A DNA stretch of 64,000 bases from Bacillota bacterium (GCA_009779975.1 WRAY01000001.1:62001-126000); one strand, 5' to 3'. Positions 9,101 through 17,312 are shown, counted from the first letter of the stretch. Program-made: numbers and translations. Notes: generated by a model from the letters alone, not told the origin.

Positions 9101-11748
9101 AAAATGTAATCATGATTAGAAGCATCAACTAACGGAATATCCGCTCCTGTGCTGAACACTCTCACATTGTTGTTAGTTGTCCCTTCAGGCTGAACAAAAG
9201 TTATTGTGAATTGTTCAAAGAAACGAACTTGCCTTATGTTTACCAAAAGGTCTCCTCTGTTGTCATGTCCGCCAAAACCGGGCTGGCGTCTATCAAATTC
9301 AAAAGTGACAAAAATTGTTTGACCTCTCAAACCTTCAGGAATTTCACCGTAAAGTCTGACAAGATTAGTGCTTCCGGCAATTCCGGTCCAATCAACCAAA
9401 GTGTAAACTTCCCAAGTTTCAACACACACTGCTCTTACTCGAACAGTTCCGCCCATATGAATACCACCATGCCCGTCAATAAAGAATTCAAAAGCATTCA
9501 CATTATCAGCAAGATTAAACACATTGAAAGTGTGACCGAAAACTTGATTTGTTCCTGCACCGGCACTTCCGCCGCCGCCGCCTAAATCAAAGTGAAGTTC
9601 AGAATCATCAAGACCGCCATGCGCTCTTTGAGGAAGAGTCACTCCCTCATAAGTTACACTCGTTCCGGGTCTTCCGCCGATAATTCCCCATCCGTTTCCG
9701 GCATCAAAGCCCATACGGTTAAAATTCATTATTGTTGTTGCAGGTCTTTGAGCAATTTCGCTTCTTGTAAGACCTCTGTGGATAACAAAACCGCCGCCTA
9801 ATGCTTCAGGTATTGCCTCAATTGCTCCGATAAAACCGCCATGCAGAACACCCCATCTTGCATAGAGATTGATTTCGGTTGTTCCTGACAAAAGTAAATA
9901 AGTGTCGATTTCGGTGATTGCTTCGCCTCTGTTGTCTCTGAACCAACCAAGGAAAGTCCAGCCGGGATTTACCGCTGCATGGATTGTTAGCGGTCCGTCG
10001 TTGTAAATGCCATCATAGGTTATTTCATCAATATCGTCGTTTGCATCGTTGTTATCAGATGCTGCAAGTCCGAAGAAGTTGATTGTGAAAACAGCCTCAT
10101 CAAGAGGAATAAATCTTGCATGAAGAGTCATGTCATTAAGTGCAGTGATTTGAGTTACTTTGTTGCCATTAGTTGCAGCATCAAACCAACCGACAAAAGC
10201 ATAATCATCAAGTAACGCAATCTCTAATATTAAAGGCAAATCATAGATAGTGAAATAGTCCGGGTTAGCGTGAGTTGCCTCTGAATCGATAACGAAAGTG
10301 ATGTCAAATTCAGTTACTTCAAAGTTTGCATAAAGAGTGATATGCCCGACTTCTGTTATGAACATGTCTTCGTTAATCGCAGTCACTCGTTCACCGACAA
10401 AAGCATCATCTTGGAACCAGCCAAGGAAAGTGTAGCCTTCTTTGACAGCATCATACAATGTGATTGGCATTTCAGCCTCAATAAAAGTTGCAGGGTTTCT
10501 TGGGTCATTAGTTGCTCCCTGAGGCATGTTGAAAGTAATGTCAAAAACATCATCGGCAGTCCATCTTGCATAAAGAGTGACATTTCCAAGAGTAGTAATT
10601 TGAGTTATTGGAGTTAACCCTTCAGTCGGATGAGCAAACCAACCTCTGAAAGTGTAGCCTGTTCTTGACGCAGGAACCAGATTCAAAGGAAGATTGTGAA
10701 TATTAAATGTCGCAGGGTTTGTATTTGTGTCAGTAGTCTCAAGACCTTCAAAAGTAATGTTTGAAGTGATGATATTAAATCTTGCAAAAAGAGTAACATT
10801 TCCTAACTCAGTAATTTGAGCAATCGGAGTTGTTCCTTCAGTTGCATGAGCAAACCAACCGGCAAAAGTATAACCGTCACGAGAAGCAGGAAGAAGATTT
10901 AATGGTAAATGCGTGTAGTTAAATGTCGCAGAATTTGGATTGGTGTCAGCAGTTTCAAGTCCATTGAAAGTCAGCGTTGAAGTTATGATTTGGAATCTTG
11001 CAAAAAGAGTGACATTTCCTAATTCAGTGATTTGAGTGATTGGAGTTGTTCCTTCAGTTGCATGAGCAAACCAGCCAAGGAATGTGTGACCTGTTCTGGT
11101 TGCATCTTCCAGCGTCAATGGCAAATCATGAATGTCAAATGTTGCAGGGTTTTCCGCATTATTAACACCGCCTGCCAAGTTGTAAGTAATTTCAGAAGTG
11201 ATGATGTTAAATCTTGCATAGACAATAACATTGCCCTCTGCTACAATGCTCGCCACAGCAGTTCCTTCAGTTGCGTGAGTAAACCAACCGACAAAAGTGT
11301 AGCCGGTTCTTGACGCAGGAAGAAGTGTCAGCGGCACTGCATCAAAAGTCGCAGGATTGTTATGCTCAGTTGCCAAAACATTTCTGAATGTTATGGTGTA
11401 AACACCGTCAGCAGGAGCAACAGCAACTTGGAAAGTGGAAGTATGTTCACCGACAGTCGCAGTAATTGTCACCGTTTGACCGGCAACAAGAGTTCCCGAG
11501 AGCATTCCAACAGTCGGAGTGATGTTGACTGTTGTGCCGTCATCATAGTTTGCAACAATTGTCACATGAGGAACAAGTTGACCTAGCCCTCCTTCAACTG
11601 TCACAGGGGCAGATGGCTGCGCAAATGTCGCAGTTATGCCCGTTCTTTGAGCGCCGCATGCCGTTAGCATGAACATGCTCATTACAAGAACTGCCACCAT
11701 AGCAAGCAATGCCGTTAGTTTAAGTCCTTTTCTCTTCATTTTTCTCAT
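6190..11748 (-). CDS. giant InlB B-repeat lipoprotein with a threefold repeated unknown module
   Basis: A longer frame opens at 11781, but AAAAGGAGAAG sits just before ATG 11748, giving 1852 residues starting MRKMKRKGLKL. The signal ends in a lipobox (MLTACG). Seven InlB B-repeats (GYTFVGWFTHATEG type, with ITEIGNVTLFARF-type ends) come first, to about residue 635. Then a module of roughly 190 residues appears three times (about 636-849, 1169-1353 and 1649-1852). Each copy contains a GHD/GHGG ... FGGRMRIRAV ... ETWEV core, a W-rich strand, and ends VRFFEQ. Between the copies are more InlB repeats and two copies of a beta domain with the motif INGVDY/LNGIDY. I do not recognise the threefold module; it is glycine-rich and beta-like, so carbohydrate binding is a guess. 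The protein is surface-exposed. Confidence 0.85.
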   Translation of the reverse strand: MRKMKRKGLKLTALLAMVAVLVMSMFMLTACGAQRTGITATFAQPSAPVTVEGGLGQLVPHVTIVANYDDGTTVNITPTVGMLSGTLVAGQTVTITATVGEHTSTFQVAVAPADGVYTITFRNVLATEHNNPATFDAVPLTLLPASRTGYTFVGWFTHATEGTAVASIVAEGNVIVYARFNIITSEITYNLAGGVNNAENPATFDIHDLPLTLEDATRTGHTFLGWFAHATEGTTPITQITELGNVTLFARFQIITSTLTFNGLETADTNPNSATFNYTHLPLNLLPASRDGYTFAGWFAHATEGTTPIAQITELGNVTLFARFNIITSNITFEGLETTDTNTNPATFNIHNLPLNLVPASRTGYTFRGWFAHPTEGLTPITQITTLGNVTLYARWTADDVFDITFNMPQGATNDPRNPATFIEAEMPITLYDAVKEGYTFLGWFQDDAFVGERVTAINEDMFITEVGHITLYANFEVTEFDITFVIDSEATHANPDYFTIYDLPLILEIALLDDYAFVGWFDAATNGNKVTQITALNDMTLHARFIPLDEAVFTINFFGLAASDNNDANDDIDEITYDGIYNDGPLTIHAAVNPGWTFLGWFRDNRGEAITEIDTYLLLSGTTEINLYARWGVLHGGFIGAIEAIPEALGGGFVIHRGLTRSEIAQRPATTIMNFNRMGFDAGNGWGIIGGRPGTSVTYEGVTLPQRAHGGLDDSELHFDLGGGGGSAGAGTNQVFGHTFNVFNLADNVNAFEFFIDGHGGIHMGGTVRVRAVCVETWEVYTLVDWTGIAGSTNLVRLYGEIPEGLRGQTIFVTFEFDRRQPGFGGHDNRGDLLVNIRQVRFFEQFTITFVQPEGTTNNNVRVFSTGADIPLVDASNHDYIFGGWFMDAELNYPFEGYIPGFVDFDITIYGDWTRRHWFDFDLGVGTVNNLNDDYLPYHLFPHTLLDAERGGFDFVGWFLDYDYEYNHEGILVRVGVGEPVTVVQLPAYDPVDGYEDIPTLFAIFDAEPLLITVLNNDNVVENIQINGVDYEAGEIWLMPGVDPQRLTFDIIAASGYDYVTVTVGGIIILPNAQGEYIFYVDGPVTLIISAGVQSWDFIFRGLTGTAVNTNISEFTLNNVGDALVAPTHAYWLFVGWFWNNQGTAVTHITHAMLGNDVTLYARWQLENRTPTTQTGVARLTREWMAERALTPTAQLVFNGGFVEGSGWGGAASVGRVIPDDGGQMHVDLGNVGGTTGGAGLNSAVAHFHNAFTIPANINRLEIGFNGHDVGRTDFGGRMRIRAVCTETWEVFNLNAGWITVLGGSRPDPMAFTIPQELRGQTIILVIEITRRTPTVAHAVLMNITSVRFFQELEITFNNALETEHSNPTTFSAGATVTLTPSTRAGYRFMGWFDAEVAGETVVTINQDGPFTVWARWEQVFPITLNGLISGDEHNIITAPIASEFPLSLTAVTRAGYIFGGWFAHATEGDIPITQFATTGDRVPVWARFTPGPQLITVNFPSQITGVQLNGIDYVIGNTLLPGTHRLTFNVQGGGNAEVLIGGVFILPNTEGEHIGSYEFTVNAPVTITIRYGFTDFNITFVMGGYNDTNPDNDPVVTVENIGDALAPAISPGWVFLGWFNAVGEEVTHITAQNLSDMTLTARWALNNRNVGGETLANNEDWHSVGMLTRHGVATRTASEHTAFVRTNFGPETGWQGQGVRAHPNYGYGRSVYVDRENGTRIHADIGGNGAHQGPAHATGHVVGHAHNVFTLTGQDRFQINVDGHDSNHFGGRFRVRIVNIATWEIETIINWENVAGNSADRYLEVNVPEAFRNATILLVIEFDFPTTNANDTRGSDLLINVHVVRFFEQD

Positions 11749-11832
11749 TTTCTTCTCCTTTTTTTTGTGACTTCTAATCACTATTTATATTTTTTTATTT
11801 ATTTCCAAAAGGTTACTAGCCTTTAAAAATAC

Positions 11833-11861
11833 AACAAAAAAAGCACGGCAAAAACCGCACT
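11833..11861 (-). terminator. rho-independent terminator after the poly-G reading frame
   Basis: On the minus strand AGTGCGG, a T-rich loop and CCGTGCT form a seven-pair stem with two wobble pairs, followed by seven T. It lies directly after the stop codon of the 39-codon frame and 85 bases before the InlB-protein start, so the small frame has its own transcript unless read-through occurs. Confidence 0.65.
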
Positions 11862-11981
11862 TTAAAAACTATGTAATTGAAAATATGAAAAGGCAGCAAC
11901 CGTTTGATTGCCTAAGTTATGAAGATAATACCCCCCCCCCCTGACATTTTCTGGAAGTTTTTTGGTTACTTCTCTATTCAT
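11862..11981 (-). CDS. 39-residue peptide gene with an 11-G slippery tract
   Basis: The minus-strand frame ATG 11981 to TAA 11862 encodes MNREVTKKLPENVRGGGYYL, then HNLGNQTVAAFSYFQLHSF. AAGGAG stands at normal distance before the ATG, a consensus promoter lies 200 bases upstream, and a terminator follows immediately, so this looks like a real unit. Eleven consecutive G (plus-strand C at 11931-11941) encode the end of an Arg codon and three Gly. Gain or loss of one G brings a stop within about seven codons, so only this tract length gives the 39-residue product. I do not recognise the peptide. It could be a phase-variable small protein or a leader peptide for the InlB gene. A RiPP precursor is less likely, since the nearby radical SAM gene is of the TatD-linked type. 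Confidence 0.55.
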   Translation of the reverse strand: MNREVTKKLPENVRGGGYYLHNLGNQTVAAFSYFQLHSF

Positions 11982-12187
11982 CCTTTTCTCCTTGTTTCGA
12001 GTTTTTTTTAATTAAAAACTCTATTGAAACCCATCTGCATTATTTGATTAATACTCACTATGTCGAACTAAAACTACTCTCTAATGATTATCATGTGATT
12101 TTATTTATATTTTTATATAATTAGAGTGCTTTATTTTTTTCGATTTTTCAGCGAACTAGTTCTCTGAGAGCATACAAAATATCTATT

Positions 12188-12216
12188 ATGATACCACATA
12201 TATTTCTGACTGTCAA
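12188..12216 (-). promoter_or_regulatory. sigma-A promoter for the poly-G peptide transcript
   Basis: The minus strand carries TTGACA (12216-12211), a 17-base spacer and TATCAT (12193-12188). Transcription would begin near 12181 and give a 200-base AT-rich leader before the peptide start at 11981. I found no known riboswitch or T-box core in that leader. Confidence 0.7.
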
Positions 12217-12282
12217 CAGTTTTCAGCAAAATTTTTCAAAAAATTTTATGTTAATTTATGGTTAATTTTGAGGCATCAAGTG

Positions 12283-12313
12283 CAAAAAAAGACACTTTTT
12301 TAGTGTCTTTTAA
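12283..12313 (-). terminator. terminator of the metG-tatD-radical SAM operon
   Basis: GACAC, an A-rich loop and GTGTC form the stem, followed by seven T on the minus strand, 16 bases after the radical SAM stop codon. Confidence 0.8.
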
Positions 12314-12328
12314 ATTATATCATTGAAA

Positions 12329-12952
12329 TTATGCCATATGGCGGATTCGCAACTCTGCTCCGATTTTTTGTGCTAGGTTTTGGCATTCTTTTGTTTCTTT
12401 TTGTGTTAGGTTGTTCATTATGCTGAGAGTTGTTTGAATGCCTTGTTCAACACATTTTTTTGCAAAGTTGATTATTTCGGCATGAGAGAGGTCTTTAAAT
12501 ATACTTTTGCATAGTTCGTTATATTTTTCAGCATTCGGAGCATTTAGGGAAATTGAAATAATGTCAATTACTTTTGCCAATTCTTTTGTTATGTCACGAT
12601 TGTTGATTAGGCTGCCAAGTCCGTTAGTGTTGAGTCGAGTGGTTTTTCCGATTGATTTGAGATATTTAGCGATTTTGATTAGTTCTTCTAAGCGGTATGT
12701 CGGTTCGCCGAAGCCGCAGAAAATGACTTCGTCTTGGCAGTTGATGTCTGGCGATTGGGAATTGGCGGGTTGATTGCGGAAATTTTCAATTTGTTCAATG
12801 ACTTCATGAACTTCCAGCTCTCGTGTTAGCCAAAGGTCGCTATCCCCTATTCCGTTTGAATAGTTTCGAATACAAAAAACGCAATCGTTTGAGCAACGAT
12901 TTGTTAAGTTTATGTAGAGGCTGTTGCCAAATTGATAGACGAAGTTGTTCAT
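12329..12952 (-). CDS. TatD-linked radical SAM protein
   Basis: The 207-residue protein has the CSNDCVFC cluster motif (C-x3-C-x2-C) near residues 19-26 for the [4Fe-4S]/SAM centre. Next come the GFGEPTYRLEEL segment, as in the GGE motif region, and RLNTNGLG, as in SAM-binding strands. It is short for a radical SAM enzyme, has no second cluster domain, and starts 15 bases after tatD. This matches the family known as radical SAM protein, TatD family-associated, whose substrate is unknown. The operon order metG, tatD, radical SAM suggests a link to translation or nucleic-acid quality control, but that is inference. Confidence 0.88.
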   Translation of the reverse strand: MNNFVYQFGNSLYINLTNRCSNDCVFCIRNYSNGIGDSDLWLTRELEVHEVIEQIENFRNQPANSQSPDINCQDEVIFCGFGEPTYRLEELIKIAKYLKSIGKTTRLNTNGLGSLINNRDITKELAKVIDIISISLNAPNAEKYNELCKSIFKDLSHAEIINFAKKCVEQGIQTTLSIMNNLTQKETKECQNLAQKIGAELRIRHMA

Positions 12953-12967
12953 TAAATTAATGCAGCC

Positions 12968-13750
12968 TTATTGTTTATTCATTTTCTTAAATAGGCTGAA
13001 CGCATTTCTAGTCGTCACTTCTTTCACATAATCCAACTCCCTTCCCCAACTTTCGGCAATTTTTTCAGCGACATGAACGACATACTTTGGGTAGTTGGTT
13101 TTGCCGCGATGCGGCATTGGTGAAAGATAGGGACAATCGGTTTCAATAAGAACTCTGTCGTGAGGAATGAATTTGACAAGTTCGGGAAGGTGTGAATTTT
13201 TGTAGGAAATTGCTCCTGTGAAAGAAATATAAAAACCCATATCAAGAAATTTTTTTGCATAGTCGAGGTTTCCTGAATAGCAGTGCATGACGGCTCGTTG
13301 TTTTATTTTGTGTTTGTTGTTTTCGATAATTCCCAGCATATCCTCATAAGCATCTCTAAGATGAAAAATAGCGGGCAAATTTGCTTTTTCAACCAGGTCA
13401 AGTTGCGTTAATAACGCTATTTTTTGAGAGGATTTGTCGGTGTCTTCATAATGATAGTCAAGTCCGATTTCTCCGATTGCAACGCATTTTTCACTTTGAG
13501 AGAGTTTGAACAATTCGTCAATTTGAGTGTCGTCAAAACTTTTTGAATATGACGGATGAACTCCGACGCTGAAATAAACATTTTTGCTGCTTTTGGCAAT
13601 TTCAAAATTTTTCCGTGAAGCGTTTAAATCATAACTCACGGAAATAATTTTTTCCAGTCCGTCCTCGTCCATGCTGTCGATTATTTGCTGATAGTCATCA
13701 GCATAGCAAGAATTATTCAAATGTGCGTGCGTGTCAATTAGTTTTTTCAT
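12968..13750 (-). CDS. tatD: TatD family metal-dependent hydrolase/DNase
   Basis: The 260-residue TIM-barrel protein has the family metal ligands: DTHAHLNN at the N-terminus, GEIGLDYHY near residue 93, FHLRDAYEDML, MHCYSGN and ETDCPYLSPMPHRGKTN. The last motif is diagnostic for TatD. The family comprises magnesium-dependent 3'-5' exonucleases and other phosphoesterases in the cytoplasm. Its start lies within the last codons of metG (17-base overlap), so the two are co-translated, an arrangement common in Bacillota. Confidence 0.93.
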   Translation of the reverse strand: MKKLIDTHAHLNNSCYADDYQQIIDSMDEDGLEKIISVSYDLNASRKNFEIAKSSKNVYFSVGVHPSYSKSFDDTQIDELFKLSQSEKCVAIGEIGLDYHYEDTDKSSQKIALLTQLDLVEKANLPAIFHLRDAYEDMLGIIENNKHKIKQRAVMHCYSGNLDYAKKFLDMGFYISFTGAISYKNSHLPELVKFIPHDRVLIETDCPYLSPMPHRGKTNYPKYVVHVAEKIAESWGRELDYVKEVTTRNAFSLFKKMNKQ

Positions 13751-15386
13751 AGGTATTTTCCATTCCTGCTTCAGTGTTAATTTTTGCTAATTCAAGCCTT
13801 GTGAATAAGACTTCAATGTCCGGCAATTTCCCTTCCTTGTAGCAAACACTCTCCCATTTTGACAAATCAAACTTTAGCCATTCGCTCAACTTTTTTGCCG
13901 CTTTCGGCATGACCGGGCTTGAAAGATTGGCAAGATTTGCAAGCATATAGAGGCAATTAGAGGTAACTTTGAAAAACTCTTTTTCGTTACTTTTGCAGAG
14001 TTTCCATGGCTCGCTTCTATCGTAGTAGGTGTTTGCAAACTGAACGAACGAATAAAAACTCTCCATTGCATCACGAAATCTTCCGTTTTCAAAATGTTCT
14101 CCCATTATTTCATAATATTTTTTTGTTTCTTTTTCTATCTCGGGGTCGACATTGACGAAGGGAAGTCTTCCTTCATACTGCTTAATCAAAAACGCAAGGT
14201 TTCTGTTTGCAAAATTTCCATATCCTCCAAGCAGCATTTTATTGTGACTATCGACAAAATCAGTGTAAGAAAAACTGCTGTCTTTATTCTCAGGATTAAA
14301 TTTTGTGAAAAAGAATCTGATTGAATCGGTGTTGAAATTTGTCAAGAGGTTATTAACTGTCACAAGGTTTCCCTTGCTTTTAGACATTTTTTCGCTGTTT
14401 AAATTAATATATTCACATGATATTATCCTGTTTGGTTTGTTGAATTTTTCATCTATTGCATGAAGCAATGAAGGCAAAATAATAGTGTGGAAAACTATGT
14501 TGTCTTTTCCGTGAATATAATAACTCACTAATTCTTCATCTTTAATGTAAGTTTCAAAGTTTTGCCCCCTTTTTTCAGTAACTTGTGCGCCTGTTGTGAA
14601 ATATCCAAGCACCGCATCCACCCAAACATACAGTCTTTTATCCTCAAAACCTTTAAACGGCAACTTTATTCCCCATGAAATGTCTCTTGTTATCGCCCTG
14701 TCTCTTAGACCTTCTTTGAGGTATTTTGCAGTCTCATTGATTGCATTTTGACGCCAAGAATATGTTTTTGAGTTTTCATCCGCATACTTTTTTATCTCAT
14801 CAGTTAATGCCGACATCTTAAAATAAAGATGCTCGGTAGGAACTAAAGAGACCTCGCTTTGGCAAAGTTTGCATTTTGGGTTTTGAATGTCTTTTGGTTT
14901 GAAAGCAGTTAAGCATTTTTCGCATTGCTCTCCGTTTGATTCGGTTTTGCAAATCGGGCAAGTTCCGCTAAGTTCTCTGTCAGCGACATTCTTTGAACAT
15001 TTTTTGCAATAATATGTTTCTTCAGATGCTGAATATAAATGACCGTTGTCTTTTATTTTTTGAATGTATTCAATAACTCTTTTTTTATGCTCATCGTCCA
15101 TTGTGGTGGGATACAAATCATAGGTGAATTGCAAATCGTCAAAATTTTTGCAAAACTCTTTATGATAGTGTTTTGCTATGGACTCAGGCTCAACCTTGTT
15201 ATTTGCTGCTCTTATTGTTATCGGAGTTCCATGGCAATCTGAACCGGAAACATAGATAGTGTCCAGATTTTTTTTCCTGAAAAACCGAGACAGAACATCG
15301 CCGGGAAGTAGTGCCGCTAAATGTCCGATATGCAAAGAATTGTTTGCATAAGGCCACGCTCCGCCAATAAATATTTTTTTCGCCAT
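13734..15386 (-). CDS. metG: methionyl-tRNA synthetase
   Basis: The 550-residue class I synthetase has the HIGH signature (SLHIGHLAALLPGDV) near residue 19, a KMSKS loop (SEKMSKSKGN) near residue 333, and a zinc-knuckle insertion with four Cys pairs (CKKC, CPIC, CEKC, CKLC). It charges tRNA-Met and initiator tRNA. It lacks the C-terminal tRNA-binding (EMAP-like) domain found in longer MetG proteins. AGAGGA precedes ATG 15386. It is the first gene of metG-tatD-radical SAM. Confidence 0.96.
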   Translation of the reverse strand: MAKKIFIGGAWPYANNSLHIGHLAALLPGDVLSRFFRKKNLDTIYVSGSDCHGTPITIRAANNKVEPESIAKHYHKEFCKNFDDLQFTYDLYPTTMDDEHKKRVIEYIQKIKDNGHLYSASEETYYCKKCSKNVADRELSGTCPICKTESNGEQCEKCLTAFKPKDIQNPKCKLCQSEVSLVPTEHLYFKMSALTDEIKKYADENSKTYSWRQNAINETAKYLKEGLRDRAITRDISWGIKLPFKGFEDKRLYVWVDAVLGYFTTGAQVTEKRGQNFETYIKDEELVSYYIHGKDNIVFHTIILPSLLHAIDEKFNKPNRIISCEYINLNSEKMSKSKGNLVTVNNLLTNFNTDSIRFFFTKFNPENKDSSFSYTDFVDSHNKMLLGGYGNFANRNLAFLIKQYEGRLPFVNVDPEIEKETKKYYEIMGEHFENGRFRDAMESFYSFVQFANTYYDRSEPWKLCKSNEKEFFKVTSNCLYMLANLANLSSPVMPKAAKKLSEWLKFDLSKWESVCYKEGKLPDIEVLFTRLELAKINTEAGMENTYEKTN

Positions 15387-15531
15387 AAAAATTTTAATCC
15401 TCTTTTAAAAGTATTCTAGCATAACCAAAAAAACATGTCAAACGCTTTTGCCCCACTAAACGCCTTGTCATTTATTGTCGAAAGAATGAATATACATTAA
15501 AACAATCCTTTAAATTTTTCTAACAATATGT

Positions 15532-15611
15532 CGGGATGCCGAGGGCGGTGTCCACCTTAACCACAAAATCTGTAAAGCAATACTGTAGGGGACGCCGCCC
15601 TCGGCGTCCCG
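15532..15611. repeat. GC-rich palindromic repeat before spmA
   Basis: Two inverted arms (15532-15553 and 15588-15611, differing at two or three bases) flank about 34 AT-rich bases. Each arm is itself nearly palindromic, with the core GACGCCGCCCTCGGCGTC in the right arm. The same core occurs in frame at 62640-62663 inside a phosphoribosyltransferase gene. The right arm ends only 8 bases before the spmA start codon. Confidence 0.85.
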
Positions 15612-15619
15612 AATGAATT

Positions 15620-16258
15620 ATGAAAATTGTTTGGACTCTTATGATGGTGGTGTCGATTGTGACACTTCTTATATTAAATCCGCAAAATGCCCTTGTTGCA
15701 ATGACTAGGGGAGCAAATGATGCTGTTCGTCTTTCAATGACACTTGTTGCGCTTTATGCTTTGTGGCTTGGTTTTTTTCAGGTTTTGGAAAAGACAGGGA
15801 TTGCAGGAGTTTTAGCAAAAGTGCTGTCACCTGTTGTCAGATTTTTGTTTCCGAAATCAAAAAAGGAAACGAGAAAATATATCACACTCAATATGAGTGC
15901 AAATTTGCTGGGACTTGGCGGTGCTGCAACTCCGATGGCGATAAAGGCTGTTGGCTCAATGGACACAGGAGACACAAGAGCAAGCATCAATATGATAATG
16001 CTTTTAGTCATTTCGTCAACTTCACTTCAACTTATGCCGATGACAGTCATATCACTTCGGGCGGCACACAACTCAGCCTCACCCGCTGATTTTGTTCCGG
16101 CAAGTATTATTGCAACCGTTGTTTCAACAATTTTAGGAATAACAATGGTTAAGTTGTATGGACTTTTCTTGAAGAGAAAGGAGAAGAAACGAGAAAATCC
16201 TGAACTTGTTGAAGAGAAAAAAAACAGAAAAGAATTGCCCCTCAAAGCATTTAAATAA
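15620..16258 (+). CDS. spmA: spore maturation protein A
   Basis: The 212-residue membrane protein starts MKIVWTLMMVVSIVTLL and has the nucleoside-recognition (gate) domain features ANLLGLGGAATPMAIKAVGSM and MLLVISSTSLQLMPMTVISL, typical of SpmA. In Bacillus subtilis SpmA and SpmB are needed for spore core dehydration. The C-terminus is lysine-rich. There is no Shine-Dalgarno site: a palindromic repeat ends 8 bases before the ATG. Its partner spmB lies 233 bases downstream instead of being adjacent. Confidence 0.92.
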   Translation: MKIVWTLMMVVSIVTLLILNPQNALVAMTRGANDAVRLSMTLVALYALWLGFFQVLEKTGIAGVLAKVLSPVVRFLFPKSKKETRKYITLNMSANLLGLGGAATPMAIKAVGSMDTGDTRASINMIMLLVISSTSLQLMPMTVISLRAAHNSASPADFVPASIIATVVSTILGITMVKLYGLFLKRKEKKRENPELVEEKKNRKELPLKAFK

Positions 16259-16491
16259 AAGATAGATTGTAGGGGCGGGTATTAACCTCTCGCACTTTAT
16301 AAAAAACACTCATTATTAAACAATATCTATTATTCAAGCAGTCAATAAACTTGTTTTGAAATGAAAAATATCTTGAAGTAATTAAAATAATTTGCAGGGG
16401 CAGACGCCCTTCGGCTACCCGCATAAATAATGATTATGCCGTTTTCAGGCGGTCGAGGGCGAGACCCCATACAATTTTAGTTGACTATTCT
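16259..16491. repeat. repeat-filled spacer between spmA and spmB
   Basis: No gene is seen. Three GC-rich repeat copies lie in an AT-rich background: TTGTAGGGGCGGG (from 16267), GGGGCAGACGCCCTTCGGCT (16397-16416) and an inverted relative at 16448-16468 ending GAGACCCC. They belong to the dispersed TGTAGGGG and GACGCC families. Confidence 0.65.
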
Positions 16492-16995
16492 ATGTCCTAC
16501 ATAATCCCTCTCATTTTCATCACCGTGATACTGCTATCAGTTTTCCGAAAACAAGACCCTTACTCACTGTTCATTCAAGGGTCGTCTTCTGCGTTGTCTC
16601 TGATGATGAAAGTGTTTCCCTATTTGGTGACAATTATGGTTGCGGTTGAAGTTTTTCGCATTAGCGGAGTGAGTGCAGTTGTTGCAGACTTTCTCTCACC
16701 CGCTATGAATTTTTTCGGCATACCAAAAGAGTTGACTGAACTTATTCTAATCCGCCCATTATCAGGTGCCGGCTCACTTGCCGTTTTGGAAAATATTTTC
16801 ATAACATATGGAGCAGACTCCCACATAGGTCGTGCCGCCTCAGTTGTTTATGGCTCGTCTGAAACAATTTTCTACATCAGCGCAGTCTACTTTTCACAAA
16901 CAAAAGTCAAAAAACTTGGACTCGCAATACCAATCGCATTAGTCAGCACTTTTGTCGGAAGCATCGTCGGCGTCTATTTTGTCGGAATAATTTAA
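16492..16995 (+). CDS. spmB: spore maturation protein B
   Basis: This 167-residue membrane protein contains PLSGAGSLAVLENIF and the GSSETIFYISAVYFSQTKVK segment characteristic of SpmB, with hydrophobic N- and C-terminal segments. It works with SpmA in spore maturation. No Shine-Dalgarno site is visible before ATG 16492; the upstream bases are the repeat-filled spacer. Confidence 0.92.
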   Translation: MSYIIPLIFITVILLSVFRKQDPYSLFIQGSSSALSLMMKVFPYLVTIMVAVEVFRISGVSAVVADFLSPAMNFFGIPKELTELILIRPLSGAGSLAVLENIFITYGADSHIGRAASVVYGSSETIFYISAVYFSQTKVKKLGLAIPIALVSTFVGSIVGVYFVGII

Positions 16996-17001
16996 CCAAC
17001 T

Positions 17002-17277
17002 TTATTCTTTGATAATTCTAAGTTTAAATTTTTCATTATTCGGAAATTCAAGCCGCAAAACATTATTTTCTTCCTCGCTAATATTAGCCGCAAACACATC
17101 TCTTAATGCAAGATGTATTTGATTTGTTAGGTCATTTGTTGTTATTTGATTATTGTTTTTTTCGTCGAAACATATTGTGATTTCTGCACTTTCGCTTACT
17201 GCCATTTTTGCAAGCATGGAAATAAAATCTCGGTCACTTATCTTTCTTGAGTTTGTTAAATTATGATTTGATAGCAT
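17002..17277 (-). CDS. small unknown protein, divergent partner of an XRE regulator
   Basis: The 91-residue protein has no motif I recognise. It is polar, probably alpha/beta, and ends LRLEFPNNEKFKLRIIKE. AAAGGAGC precedes ATG 17277. Its promoter (TTGCAT, 17 bases, TATAAT) contains the same dyad in its spacer as the promoter of the divergent regulator at 17465, so the two are probably co-regulated. It ends 6 bases from spmB on the opposite strand. Confidence 0.6.
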   Translation of the reverse strand: MLSNHNLTNSRKISDRDFISMLAKMAVSESAEITICFDEKNNNQITTNDLTNQIHLALRDVFAANISEEENNVLRLEFPNNEKFKLRIIKE

Positions 17278-17312
17278 TGTATATTGCTCCTTTTGTGTGA
17301 TTAATATATATA

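Noticed and set aside
6439-11586. Many plus-strand open frames opposite the InlB-repeat protein
   Set aside because: They are low-complexity mirror frames of the repeat protein, lack ribosome sites and have no family-like motifs.
12079-12093. CTCTAATGATTATCA, similar to a Fur-type 7-1-7 box
   Set aside because: Only one half matches well and the site lies about 90 bases downstream of the promoter start, an unusual operator position in AT-rich DNA.
11982-12181. Possible T-box or riboswitch in the 200-base leader of the poly-G peptide gene
   Set aside because: The stretch GAACTAGTTCGCTGAAAA recalls a T-box stem, but there is no TGGxACCGCG core and no antiterminator, and the downstream gene is not amino-acid related.
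12329-12952. Radical SAM gene and poly-G peptide as a RiPP pair
   Set aside because: The radical SAM protein is of the TatD-linked type in the metG operon, a terminator separates the two units and it lacks a SPASM or peptide-recognition domain.
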